A stretch of DNA of 64,000 nt from assembly GCA_014655195.1 (NCBI GenBank), contig BNBH01000006.1, positions 90,097 to 154,096 of the forward strand, given 5' to 3'. The notes beneath the pieces are model-generated. The model saw only the letters and a list, made by a program, of their open reading frames with translations. It did no database searches and was not told where the DNA came from. Below, piece by piece: positions 49,564 through 60,562 of the stretch. The position numbers and the translations under genes were made by a program. The stretch is from Streptomyces cellulosae (lineage in GTDB: Bacteria; Actinomycetota; Actinomycetes; Streptomycetales; Streptomycetaceae). Every line of letters starts with the position of its first letter. Position 1 is the stretch's first letter.

Positions 49564-49971
49564 TCAGGCGTCCTCGATGATCGAGCACACGGTGGCCGGC
49601 TCGCCGCAGGGCCGGTCGTCGGCGCCCCGACGGGTCTCGGTGAGGGTCTGGCGCAGCGCGAGGAGATCGGTGATGGTCGCGTCGATCTCGGCGATGCGCG
49701 CGTCGAGCAGGTTGCGGACAGCGTCGCACGGTGGGGTTCCGCCGCGGCGGATGTGCAGGACCTCGCCGACATCGTCCAGGTGCAGGCCCAGTGCGCGGGC
49801 CCGGCGGATGAACGTCAGCAGCTCGACGTCGTCTTCGCTGTAGAGCCGGTAGCCGGCCTGGCTGCGCTCCGCCCTGGGCAGCAAGCCCTTGGCTTCGTAG
49901 ACCCGGACGGCCTTGCGTGTGAGCCCGGCGGCCTTGGCCGCCTGCCCGATCGTCATCCCTTGCATCACCAT
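49564..49971 (-). CDS. MerR family heavy-metal regulator
   Basis: 135 aa. TIGQAAKAAGLTRKAVRVYE and YRLYSEDDVELLTFIRRARA form the winged helix; LHLDDVGEVLHIRRGGTPPC then the long dimer helix. Cysteines are in PPCDAVRNLL and in the tail PCGEPATVCSIIEDA, an arrangement for a soft metal ion as in CueR/ZntR-like proteins. The metal is not predictable. Divergent from the small Cys-rich gene, with a typical MerR promoter between. Confidence 0.92.
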   Translation of the reverse strand: MVMQGMTIGQAAKAAGLTRKAVRVYEAKGLLPRAERSQAGYRLYSEDDVELLTFIRRARALGLHLDDVGEVLHIRRGGTPPCDAVRNLLDARIAEIDATITDLLALRQTLTETRRGADDRPCGEPATVCSIIEDA

Positions 49972-49995
49972 GTGCGTTCCTCCTCCCGCCCAGTG

Positions 49996-50027
49996 TTGAC
50001 CTTGCCCCAGGGGCCAGGTTCTAGCGT
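49996..50027 (+). promoter_or_regulatory. MerR-type promoter with overlong spacer and palindromic operator
   Basis: TTGACC (49996-50001) and a -10 near TAGCGT (50022-50027) are 20 bp apart, longer than the usual 17 as MerR promoters are. The spacer contains a 21-bp palindrome at 49999-50019: arms ACCTTGCCCC and GGGGCCAGGT with one mismatch. It drives the Cys-rich gene at 50070. Confidence 0.8.
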
Positions 50028-50069
50028 CGCTCGCGACGGAAGCGAAACGCGAACAAGGAGGTGAGCGCG

Positions 50070-50216
50070 ATGCCGTTCCGTGAGGGCGAGGTGTATCGCT
50101 GCCCCGATGAGAACTGCGGGTGCGAGCTGACGGTGACCAAGGGCGCCCCGGCCACCTGCGGCGGCCAGCAGAACCCGACGTGCTGCTGCGGCAAGACCAT
50201 GGTCAAGGCCGCGTAG
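50070..50216 (+). CDS. 48-aa cysteine-rich, metallothionein-like protein
   Basis: A short protein with seven cysteines at positions 11, 16, 18, 30, 38, 39 and 40 (YRCPDENCGC near the N-terminus, ATCGG in the middle, PTCCCGKTM near the end). AAGGAGG stands 8 nt before the ATG. It lies directly under a MerR-type promoter, so it is a probable soft-metal buffer or chaperone induced by the metal sensed by MerR. The pattern resembles small actinobacterial metal-binding proteins near ars/cop genes; binding is inferred. A strong hairpin follows. Confidence 0.85.
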   Translation: MPFREGEVYRCPDENCGCELTVTKGAPATCGGQQNPTCCCGKTMVKAA

Positions 50217-50222
50217 CCGCAC

Positions 50223-50256
50223 GTCCCCGGCCGCCCGGCACCGCGCGGCCGGGGAC
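50223..50256. terminator. Bidirectional terminator hairpin
   Basis: Perfect 12-bp stem (arms GTCCCCGGCCGC and GCGGCCGGGGAC, 10-nt loop) between the convergent Cys-rich gene and the second arsO. Confidence 0.78.
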
Positions 50257-50273
50257 GGCCGCACCACCCGCGC

Positions 50274-51332
50274 TCACAGGAGCCCGGCGATCTCGCGTAC
50301 CGCGTCCCGGGCCGGGCGGCCCACGCCGATGAGGGTCGCGGAGGCCGGACCGGTCCAGTCGCCGTAGCCGATCAGATGCAGCCGCGGCTCGCCCAGAGCC
50401 CGGGTTCCGTCGGTGGGGATGTGGCCGCGCGCACCGCGCAGGTTCAGCGGGGCGAGGTGGGACAGGGCCGGGCGGAAGCCGGTGCACCAGACGACGGCGT
50501 CCGCGCCGGTATGGCTGCCGTCGGCCCACTGGACACCGTCGGCGGTGAACCGGGCGAACATCGGCTTCGCCTGCAGAAGTCCGGCATCGCGAGCGGCCCT
50601 GACGGGCGGCACGGCCACGATGTCGCCGAGGGAGGCGACCCCGCCGGTGTCGCTGCGGCCGGCGTCGAGAGCGCGGCGGCGGGCGGTGGCGACATCGAAC
50701 AGGGCGCGACCGTCGATGTCGTCCGGCAGGAACCGCGGCGGGCGCTGGGTCACCCACGTCACCTCGACATGGCCGTCCAGGGCGAGGTCGGCGGCGATCT
50801 GCGCGCCGGAGTTCCCGCCGCCCACCACGATCACGTGCTGCCCGGCGAAGTCGGCCGGACAGCGGTAGTTCACCGTGTGCAGATGCCGCCCGGTGAAGAC
50901 GGATCGGCCGGGGACGGCGGGCAGGAACGGCCGCGACCAGCTGCCGGTCGCGCTGATGACCGCACGGGCCCGCCAGATGCCGGAATCCGCTTCGACCAGG
51001 AGCCGGTCTGCATCGCGGCGTACGGCGTCCACACGGGTGCCGCGCTGGACGGGCAGGTCGTAGCGCTTCTCGTAGTCGGCGAGGTAGTCCACCACATGCC
51101 CCGCGCCCGGGTACGTCTCCCCGGGCTGGGCGGGCATGAGCCGGCCGGGCAGCGAGGAGTGCTCCGCCGGAGAGAACAGGTGCAGCGAGTCCCACATGTG
51201 CTGCCACGACCCGCCCGGCGCCGCCTCCGCGTCCAGGATCACGAAGTCCAGACCCTGGCGGCGCAGGTGGTAGCCGGCGGCGAGCCCTGCCTGCCCGCCG
51301 CCGACCACCACCACATCCGTGTGCTGCGTCAC
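50274..51332 (-). CDS. arsO: ArsO-like flavin-dependent monooxygenase (second copy)
   Basis: 352 aa. FAD motif VVVVGGGQAGLAAGYHLRRQ (about 7-26), NADP motif VIVVGGGNSGAQIAADLALD, and VVWCTGFRPALSHLAPL. Same family as the protein at 46415-47476 but clearly diverged. GTG at 51332 overlaps the acr3 stop (GTGA). It is the third gene of the arsR-acr3-arsO operon. Confidence 0.88.
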   Translation of the reverse strand: MTQHTDVVVVGGGQAGLAAGYHLRRQGLDFVILDAEAAPGGSWQHMWDSLHLFSPAEHSSLPGRLMPAQPGETYPGAGHVVDYLADYEKRYDLPVQRGTRVDAVRRDADRLLVEADSGIWRARAVISATGSWSRPFLPAVPGRSVFTGRHLHTVNYRCPADFAGQHVIVVGGGNSGAQIAADLALDGHVEVTWVTQRPPRFLPDDIDGRALFDVATARRRALDAGRSDTGGVASLGDIVAVPPVRAARDAGLLQAKPMFARFTADGVQWADGSHTGADAVVWCTGFRPALSHLAPLNLRGARGHIPTDGTRALGEPRLHLIGYGDWTGPASATLIGVGRPARDAVREIAGLL

Positions 51333-52441
51333 GGGGCCGTCGTCACCGCGCCCGGGGCGAACTTCCTGCGCCAGGCGAGCGCGACGTAGACCAGGCCGAT
51401 CAGCACCGGGACTTCGATGAGCGGTCCGACGACGCCGGACAGGGCCTGGCCGGAGGTGACGCCGAAGGTGGCAATGGCGACCGCGATGGCCAGCTCGAAG
51501 TTGTTGCCCGCCGCGGTGAACGCCAGCGTCGTGGTGCGGTCGTAGGCCAGGCCCAGGCCCTTGCCGAGGAGGAAGGTGCCGAAGAACATGACCGCGAAGT
51601 ACACCAGCAGCGGCAGCGCGATCCGGGCGACGTCCAGCGGCTGGGAGGTGATCGTCTTCCCCTGGAGGGCGAAGAGGATGACGATCGTGAACAGCAGCCC
51701 GTACAGCGCCCACGGTCCGATCTTCGGCAGGAACTTCGCCTCGTAGTCGGCGCGGCCCAGCTTCTTCTCACCGATGCGGCGGGTGAGGAACCCGGCAAGC
51801 AGCGGGATGCCGAGGAAGATGATGACGTTCAGCGCGATGTGCCACACGGAGACGTCCAGGCCCTGGCCGTCGCCAAGGTTCATCCACCGGGGCAGCAGGT
51901 CGAGGTAGAACCAGCCCAGCAGGCCGAACGCGAGGACCTGGAACACCGAGTTCAGTGCGACCAGGACGGCGGCGGCCTCACGGTCGCCGCAGGCGAGGTC
52001 GTTCCAGATGATGACCATGGCGATGCAGCGGGCCAGGCCGACGATGATCAGGCCGGTGCGGTACTCGGGCAGGTCAGGCAGGAAGATCCACGCCAGGGCG
52101 AACATCACCGCCGGGCCGACGATCCAGTTGATGACCAGCGAGGAGATCAGCAGCTTGCGGTCACTGGTCACGCGGTCGAGCCGGTCGTAGCGGACCTTCG
52201 CGAGGACCGGGTACATCATGACGAGCAGTCCGAGCGCGATCGGCAGGGAGATCCCGCCGATCTCGATCTTCGCGAGCGCGTCGTTCATCCCCGGGATGAT
52301 CCGGCCCAGGGCCAGGCCGACGGCCATGGCGAGCAGGATCCACACCGCGAGGTAGCGGTCGAGGGTGGAGAGCTTCTTGACGATCGAGTCGTCCCCACCG
52401 CCGGCCGGAGCGGGTGCGGTGGTGGGCTCGGTGGAGGTCAC
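51329..52441 (-). CDS. acr3: Acr3 arsenite efflux permease
   Basis: 370 aa, ten-helix arsenite/proton antiporter of the BART superfamily. DRYLAVWILLAMAVGLALGR begins helix 1; VGLARCIAMVIIWNDLACGD carries the conserved Cys of helix 4, essential for arsenite; FTAAGNNFELAIAVAIATFG is the conserved helix 9 motif. GTG start overlaps the arsR stop (GTGA). Removes As(III) produced by ArsC. Confidence 0.95.
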   Translation of the reverse strand: MTSTEPTTAPAPAGGGDDSIVKKLSTLDRYLAVWILLAMAVGLALGRIIPGMNDALAKIEIGGISLPIALGLLVMMYPVLAKVRYDRLDRVTSDRKLLISSLVINWIVGPAVMFALAWIFLPDLPEYRTGLIIVGLARCIAMVIIWNDLACGDREAAAVLVALNSVFQVLAFGLLGWFYLDLLPRWMNLGDGQGLDVSVWHIALNVIIFLGIPLLAGFLTRRIGEKKLGRADYEAKFLPKIGPWALYGLLFTIVILFALQGKTITSQPLDVARIALPLLVYFAVMFFGTFLLGKGLGLAYDRTTTLAFTAAGNNFELAIAVAIATFGVTSGQALSGVVGPLIEVPVLIGLVYVALAWRRKFAPGAVTTAP

Positions 52442-52746
52442 GGGCAGGCCCTCTTGTTCTCGGCGGCGGTGCGGGCGGAGGCGGCGAGCTCGGCAAACTG
52501 CTCGGACAGGCCGGCCAGGACCTCGGGCTTGAGCTTGTAGTAGGTGAAGCGGCCGCAGGGCTCGGTCTCCACGATCCCGGCCTCGCGCAGCACCTTCATG
52601 TGGTTGGACAGGTTGGTCTGCTTGGCTCCGGTCTCCTCGACCAGGTGCGTCGTGCAGAGCGTCTCGCGCGCCAGCAGGGTCACGATCTTCAGGCGGAGCG
52701 GATCGCCCAGCACCCGGATCACGTCAGGATCGACTGAAGTCAGCAT
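52438..52746 (-). CDS. arsR: ArsR/SmtB family repressor (module 2)
   Basis: 102 aa. VIRVLGDPLRLKIVTLLARE, TLCTTHLVEETGAKQTNLSN (single Cys in the first helix, CadC/ArsR-variant sensor site), HMKVLREAGIVETEPCGRFT with a second Cys, and a C-terminal KRACP. The Cys positions differ from module 1, so it may sense As(III) through another geometry. First gene of the arsR-acr3-arsO operon, divergent from arsC. Confidence 0.93.
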   Translation of the reverse strand: MLTSVDPDVIRVLGDPLRLKIVTLLARETLCTTHLVEETGAKQTNLSNHMKVLREAGIVETEPCGRFTYYKLKPEVLAGLSEQFAELAASARTAAENKRACP

Positions 52747-52841
52747 GCACTGATACTCTCACATCACCACTCGCTGATACCAGCGGGGGCTGAAGTCATT
52801 GGCGGCTGGGTTCCGCCATGCGACGAGAGAGAACGATCACC
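52747..52841. promoter_or_regulatory. Divergent arsR/arsC promoter region
   Basis: 95 nt between divergent genes. CTGATA occurs twice about 24 bp apart (near 52750 and 52774), directly before the arsR start, and is a candidate binding half-site. It does not resemble the GTCAACATAGAC operator of module 1, so the two ArsR proteins probably do not cross-regulate. Confidence 0.5.
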
Positions 52842-53264
52842 ATGGCTGACAAGCCGTCCGTCCTGTTCGTCTGCGTCCACAACGCCGGCCGCTCCCAGAT
52901 GGCCGCCGCGTGGCTGACCCACCTGGCGGGGGACCGCGTCGAGGTCCGCTCCGCCGGGTCCAACCCCGGCGATCAGGTCAACCCGGCCGCCGTGGAGGCC
53001 ATGGCCGAGATCGGCATCGACATCTCCAAGGAGACGCCGAAGATCCTCACCGTCGACGCGGTCCGCGAGTCGGACGTCTGCATCACCATGGGCTGCGGCG
53101 ACACCTGCCCGGTCTTCCCCGGCAAGCGCTACCTGGACTGGAAGCTGGAGGACCCGGCCGGCCAGGGCGTCGAGGCCGTGCGCCCGATCCGCGACGAGAT
53201 CAAGACCCTGGTCGAGGGCCTGATCGCCGAGATCGCCCCCGCCAAGCCGGAGGCGACGGCGTGA
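52842..53264 (+). CDS. arsC: Arsenate reductase ArsC (LMW-phosphatase type)
   Basis: 140 aa. Reduces As(V) to As(III). VLFVCVHNAGRSQMAAAWLT is the P-loop CX5R with the nucleophile Cys; VCITMGCGDTCPVFPGKRYL carries the two resolving Cys. This is the mycothiol/thioredoxin-linked actinobacterial type. Overlaps the thioredoxin reductase gene by 4 nt, which fits electron supply from thioredoxin. Confidence 0.95.
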   Translation: MADKPSVLFVCVHNAGRSQMAAAWLTHLAGDRVEVRSAGSNPGDQVNPAAVEAMAEIGIDISKETPKILTVDAVRESDVCITMGCGDTCPVFPGKRYLDWKLEDPAGQGVEAVRPIRDEIKTLVEGLIAEIAPAKPEATA

Positions 53265-54235
53265 GCGAGATACGCGAGGTCGTCATCATCGGCTCCGGCC
53301 CCGCCGGATACACCGCCGCCCTCTACACCGCCCGCGCCCAGCTGAAGCCCCTGCTGTTCGGCAGCTCCATCTTCGTCGGCGGCTCGCTGACCACCACGAC
53401 CGAGGTCGAGAACTTCCCCGGCTTCCCCGAGGGCGTCGACGGCCCCGTGCTGATGGACAACATGCGGGCCCAGGCCGAGAAGTTCGGCGCCGAGATGATC
53501 GACGACGACATCGTCGAGGTGGACCTCACCGGCGACATCAAGCTGCTCACCGACTCCGCAGGCACCGTCCACCGTGCGAAGACGGTGATCATCGCCACCG
53601 GCTCCGGCTACCGCAAGCTCGGCCTGCCTCACGAGGACGAGCTGTCCGGTCGCGGGGTGTCCTGGTGTGCGACCTGCGACGGGTTCTTCTTCCGCGACCG
53701 CGACATCGTCGTGGTCGGCGGCGGCGACACCGCCATGGAAGAAGCCACCTTCCTCACCCGCTTCGCCCGCTCCGTCACCGTCGTCCACCGCCGCTCCACC
53801 CTGCGCGCCTCCAAGGTCATGCAGGACCGGGCGTTCGCCGACGACAAGATCTCCTTCGCTTTCGACAGCGAGATCGCCGAGATCAAGGAGACGAACGGCA
53901 TGCTCGGCGGCGTCGTCCTGCGCGGCGTCTTCACCGGCGCCACCCGCGACCTCGATGTCACGGGGCTGTTCATCGCCATCGGCCACGACCCGCGCACCGA
54001 GCTGTTCACCGGCCAGCTCGACCTCGACGGCGAGGGCTACATCCAGGTGGCCTCCCCGACGACGCGGACAAGCCTGCCCGGGGTGTTCGCCGCCGGCGAC
54101 GTCGTCGACCACACCTACCGCCAGGCCATCACCGCCGCAGGCACCGGCGCGGCAGCCGCCCTAGACGCCGAGCGCTACCTCGCCGCCCGCGGCACGGCCG
54201 AAACCGAGCCTGCAACCGCTGCTGTCCCGGCCTGA
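53261..54235 (+). CDS. arsT: Thioredoxin reductase of the ars operon
   Basis: 324 aa. FAD motif VVIIGSGPAGYTAALYTARA, redox centre WCATCDGFFF, NADPH motif VVVGGGDTAMEEATFLTRF and FAAGDVVDHTYRQAITAAGT. Low-Mr thioredoxin reductase; when next to arsC it is called ArsT and keeps ArsC reduced. No thioredoxin gene follows, so a chromosomal thioredoxin must be used. GTG at 53261; a 13-bp hairpin terminator follows. Confidence 0.93.
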   Translation: MSEIREVVIIGSGPAGYTAALYTARAQLKPLLFGSSIFVGGSLTTTTEVENFPGFPEGVDGPVLMDNMRAQAEKFGAEMIDDDIVEVDLTGDIKLLTDSAGTVHRAKTVIIATGSGYRKLGLPHEDELSGRGVSWCATCDGFFFRDRDIVVVGGGDTAMEEATFLTRFARSVTVVHRRSTLRASKVMQDRAFADDKISFAFDSEIAEIKETNGMLGGVVLRGVFTGATRDLDVTGLFIAIGHDPRTELFTGQLDLDGEGYIQVASPTTRTSLPGVFAAGDVVDHTYRQAITAAGTGAAAALDAERYLAARGTAETEPATAAVPA

Positions 54236-54250
54236 GCAACACTCCCAGGC

Positions 54251-54279
54251 GGGGCCGTCCGGAAGCTCCGGGCGGCCCC
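54251..54279 (+). terminator. Terminator hairpin after the thioredoxin reductase gene
   Basis: 13-bp stem with one G-T wobble (arms GGGGCCGTCCGGA and TCCGGGCGGCCCC, loop AGC), 15 nt after the stop. Confidence 0.78.
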
Positions 54280-54438
54280 TCGAGCTCGGCAACTGGTCCG
54301 TCGACATTCTCGCCCGCGTCCAGTCGAGCCAGGCCAAGGACTACGTCCGCGAGTTCAATGGCGCCCTCGCCCACTGGCGGCGCAAGCCGGCCGTCCGCGA
54401 GTTCGTCCCCCCGCGAGGAGCTCGGCGTCGCCGCGTGA
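54279..54438 (+). pseudogene. C-terminal remnant next to the recombinase genes
   Basis: An open stretch without start reads LELGNWSVDILARVQSSQAK, DYVREFNGALAHWRRKPAVR and EFVPPR; a shift of frame then gives EELGVAA and a stop at 54438. Protein-like composition but no known family. Probably what is left of a gene lost when the cargo was joined to the transposition genes. Confidence 0.4.
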
Positions 54439-54451
54439 CGGCCCGCTCTCT

Positions 54452-56993
<2,542 letters not shown>

Positions 56994-56997
<4 letters not shown>

Positions 56998-58727
56998 GGG
57001 GCGAGGTCTCCCTTGAGCAGGTGGTCGACGATCATGTGGTCGCGGTCGGTGATGCGGGCCAGAGCGGCGTCCCAGGTGCTCTCGTTGACCTTCGTCCGCA
57101 GGTCATCGAGTCGCTGGAGGTGCTCGTCCCATCGCTTTCGCCAGAGTTTCTCCGGCCAGCTGGAGCGGAGCGATATCAACTGGCGGCGCAGCAGCGCGAG
57201 GCGCGGGTGGTGGCCGGTGTGGACCCGGGAGTTCTCGCAGGACAGGCAGAGCAGGAAGTCGGCGCCGCAGCCCCCGCTCGGGTCCGGCCAGGGGCTGGTC
57301 TCCTCGTCCGCGCAGCCCGCGGTCGCGGTCTCCTGGTGAGTCGCGTCGGCCGCGTCCGTGAGCCGCCCCTTGAAGGTGTAGTCGCGGGCCTGTTCGAGGG
57401 CTTCCTCGGCGCCGGCCGCGATCACGTCGACCGCGGCCTCCTGGACGTTCTCGTCGGGCAGGACGTAGACGCTCTCGTGGGTGCCGCGTTTGTGCTGCAG
57501 TGGCTTGCCCGTGGTGGTGATGGTGGTCCTGCGGGCGCGTTGGAAGGGCGAGCCGATCTTGTGACTTCTCGCCCAGACTCGTGCGTCGGCCTTGGACACC
57601 CCGAAGCACAGCGGGCCGACGTTCCGGGGCCGGTCCAGGTTGGAGTCCACGTCGGTACGGCGCCGGTTGCGCGCGACCATCAGCAGGTCGTGGCCAGGCG
57701 ACAGGGCAGCGGCCAGGGCTCGCCCGTGCTGCGTGGCTTCCAGGGCCTGGGTGATGAGCCGGCCGGGCGAGTCCGCGCCGGAGTCGGTGTAGTTCTCCGT
57801 GTCGAACCAGCGGCCCTCGCCCGAGCGGCGCTTCTCCACCAGGACCTCGTAGGTGACCGTGGCAGTCTCTCCCGCGGAAGGGGTGATGACGGGCACGTGC
57901 AGACGGTCGTAGACCGACAGATTCCAGCCGTAGCGGTCCGTCATCATCACGGCCAGGGCCGTCAGCTCCGCCCGGCTCAGGAACAGCCGACCCGTCGTCT
58001 TCCCGCGGTTCTTTCCGCGCAGCAGCCCTTCGGCTCGGGTGTAGACCTTCCCCTCTTTGTCCGGGTATCCGGGCAGTTCGCCCGTGGCGGCGACGCACTC
58101 GAGGACCGCCCCGATCCTCCAGTCACGGCTGTCCGGGTCCAGTGCGCCCGACTGGTAGCGGGCGAGCAGCGCGGTGTTCTCCCGGATCCGCAGCAGCGCG
58201 GCCCGGAACTGCCGTTCGGCGGCCAGCAGCACCTGGTCGCGCTCCGATGGCCGGTAGGACTGCTTGGAGGGCTTGCCCTTCTTCGGAACGGGGCGGGCCA
58301 GCTCCTCGGCGGCCAGGCCCTGCGCCAGCCGCGGCTCGCGCTTCAGCAGCGTACGGATCTTGGCCAGGGCCTCGCGCCCGCCGGGGGTGTCCTTGTGGTT
58401 GTTGCGCCAGAGCCGGAGCGTGGCCGAGGTGAGGTCGCCGAGATCGTCGGCCGGGTGGCCCTGCGCCTTGAGGAACCGGGCGAAGACCTCAATGGACCGC
58501 CAGTACGACTCACCGCTCGCGTGGCTGTTCCACCCCATGGACTGCGCAGCGAACGCTCGCGCAAGGGAGGAGCGCATCGGCTGGGGCACGGTGATCGCGG
58601 CGAAGTCGAAGACGCGCCTGAAGCCTTCCTTGTTCAGCACGGTGACCTGCAGCCCGTCGGCGGCTATCCGCTCGGTTGCCTGGAAGTCCGGCGGCGGCAG
58701 GACCGCCCGGCGGCCCCGCCCACTCAC
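56994..58727 (-). CDS. Degenerate recombinase-like protein of the transposition operon
   Basis: 577 aa, the middle gene. Its N-terminal half looks like a core-binding domain (SGESYWRSIEVFARFLKAQG, HPADDLGDLTSATLRLWRNN). In the catalytic part I find the corresponding ALAVMMTDRYGWNLSVYDRL and GTHESVYVLPDENVQEAA but no R...HxxR...Y set, so it may be structural rather than catalytic. A Cys cluster (GGCGADFLLCLSCENSRVHT) near the C-terminus could bind zinc. GTG at 58727 and its stop overlap both neighbours by 4 nt. Confidence 0.78.
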
Positions 58728-60274
58728 GATGCCGCCGCGACGGGCCGGGCCTCGACCAGCCGCTCGATGTCCTGGATCCCGGAAGTCTCCCGGGCCAGCC
58801 GGGCGAACAGACCGTTCAGGTCCTTCGTCTCGTCCATCTCACCGTGCTCGTCCTCGGTGTCGAAGGCGAGGATCGACTCCAGCTGCAGATGCATGACCGG
58901 ACGAAGGTAGTGCTCCTTCGTCGTCTCAACGTCCTTGTGCCCCAACAAGGTCTTGACCAGCCACCACGGGTCGCCGTAGAGCTGGGCGAAGTCGCGCCGG
59001 TCTGCGGCGGTCAGCCCGTACTTCTTGTCCATCAGCTCGTTGAGCAGGATCAACATGTAGAGCGCCATCGAGTGCCGCATGGAGTGGGGTGTCGCGTACG
59101 GGACCTTCCCGCGGATCTCCGCGACCCGGAGCAGCCGGGGCGTCTCTCGTTCTTCCGGGGTCAGCAGAGCCTGTTCGCAGCGTTGGTTGGCCTGCCGGAA
59201 CACGGTGTTCCAGCGGTCCGGCAGCATGGGCATGCCCTGCTCGGTCATCCACAGCCACGCCGGCTCCGGGCCCTGTGGTCCCTCGATGAACAGCCACTGC
59301 CGCTCGCGCCAGTCGAGCAGGCTCAGGTCATGTCGCCCTGGGACGCCGTCGCGGTTGACCCAGTGGACCCTTGGGGTGAGGCCCGTCGTGACCTTCGTGA
59401 TCAGCCGCATCAGCGGCAACTTCTCGTAGCGCCCCTGGGCTTGCGCCCGTGCGACGGCCCAGGCCCGCTCCGACTCCGCGTAGGCGCTGACCTGGCGCAA
59501 TGATTCGACGGACGCGTAGAAGGTCCGATCTCGCTTTGACCGTGACAGCGCTCTGGCCATCTGCCCGTGGCAGTAGCGGCCCGAGCGCAGCGGGCGGGCC
59601 GGCACTTCGAACGTCAAGATGGCGCCGGATTCCTGCCTCCGCAGTCCCGAGCTGAGTGTGAACCCGACGAACGAGGTATTCCGAAGCTCGGTCCGCCCGT
59701 CCCAGCCCGGCACCGGTGCCCCGTCGGGACCGAGGCGGCGAAGGCCCACGTCCTGCCAAAGACCCCAGGTCCGCGGTGTCAGCCACGACACTCGGGAGCT
59801 GCGGGCGTCCGCTGCGCGGTCCACCCGGCGCTGGCTGTCCACCGGCAGTGGCGTGACCTTCGCCCACCGGTAGAGCCGTGTGAAAGCCGACGCTTCCCGA
59901 TCCCACTTCGTCCCGCTGATTCGGCTTGGGTTGAGTGGCGAGTCGCACCGAAATTCCCTATACGCGCGCAAGTCGCTCTCGGTCGCCTGCCGCCACGGGA
60001 TCCCGCGTCGCCACAACCAAGTCAGCAACAGCCGGATATCCAGCGCGTAGTTCCGCCGAGTTTCCCGCTCCAGAGGATGGAATTCCGAGGAGAGCACGAA
60101 TTCCAGCAGCTCGGGATCGACCACGAAATCAGGCCGTACAAAGACCGGATCGCCCGGCTGAAGCCCTACCGCGGCCACCGCTGCCGGCAAGTCGCGGACC
60201 CCCAGCACCCCCTCCTTCGGCAGCGGCCCCCACCGCTCCGAATCCGGCACGAACACCAACCACCACTCGTCCAT
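58724..60274 (-). CDS. Tyrosine recombinase/integrase, TnpA-like
   Basis: 516 aa, first gene of the operon and nearest the right end. Catalytic residues are complete: LSSGLRRQESGAI (Arg I), TPHSMRHSMALYMLI (H-x-x-R), LLGHKDVETTKEHYLRP (His and Tyr nucleophile). N-terminal core-binding domain includes ETRRNYALDIRLLLTWLWRR. ATG at 60274 with GGGGTGG upstream (MDEWWLVFVP); a GTG at 60304 would run almost into the attachment site. Likely catalyses strand exchange at the 7-bp core. Confidence 0.9.
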   Translation of the reverse strand: MDEWWLVFVPDSERWGPLPKEGVLGVRDLPAAVAAVGLQPGDPVFVRPDFVVDPELLEFVLSSEFHPLERETRRNYALDIRLLLTWLWRRGIPWRQATESDLRAYREFRCDSPLNPSRISGTKWDREASAFTRLYRWAKVTPLPVDSQRRVDRAADARSSRVSWLTPRTWGLWQDVGLRRLGPDGAPVPGWDGRTELRNTSFVGFTLSSGLRRQESGAILTFEVPARPLRSGRYCHGQMARALSRSKRDRTFYASVESLRQVSAYAESERAWAVARAQAQGRYEKLPLMRLITKVTTGLTPRVHWVNRDGVPGRHDLSLLDWRERQWLFIEGPQGPEPAWLWMTEQGMPMLPDRWNTVFRQANQRCEQALLTPEERETPRLLRVAEIRGKVPYATPHSMRHSMALYMLILLNELMDKKYGLTAADRRDFAQLYGDPWWLVKTLLGHKDVETTKEHYLRPVMHLQLESILAFDTEDEHGEMDETKDLNGLFARLARETSGIQDIERLVEARPVAAAS

Positions 60275-60311
60275 CTGCCACCCCTGTGAGTCCCTTGAAC
60301 TCACTCAATCA

Positions 60312-60325
60312 TCAGGGAAGCACAG
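60312..60325. repeat. Right attachment end of the ars element
   Basis: CAGGGAA at 60313-60319 overlaps the AGCACAG core (60319-60325) by its last base. The core repeats that of the left end and keeps the GFA codons (CTG TGC) in frame. Confidence 0.82.
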
Positions 60326-60511
60326 GTGCGGATCATCCGGAATGCCGCTGACCTGGTAGGAAATGTGGCCGCACGCGCAGTGCCCTGTCCGGACCGGCAT
60401 CTGGGGACCGGTGGTGGGGGCAGTGTTGGGCGACAGGCTGTGGGCAGACTCGGTCGGCAGCGGCGAAGTGGGCGCGGGCTGTTTGCCGGCAGCAGGCGAT
60501 GAGCTGGTCAT
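60320..60511 (-). pseudogene. GFA family protein, N-terminal part (split by the ars element)
   Basis: 64 codons of the GFA gene whose remainder is at 41982-42377. A Ser/Thr/Pro-rich lead is followed by RTGHCACGHISYQVSGIPDD and PHLC, the first zinc Cys group. Past the shared core the frame reads only FPDD and stops within the element. GAGGA precedes the ATG at 60511. It follows the double-Nudix gene after 51 nt in the same orientation, as part of that operon before insertion. Confidence 0.87.
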
Positions 60512-60562
60512 GGGAGTCCTCGCTTCGATGTGGGCCCGGCCTCCTGGGGTCGGCAGGGACTG

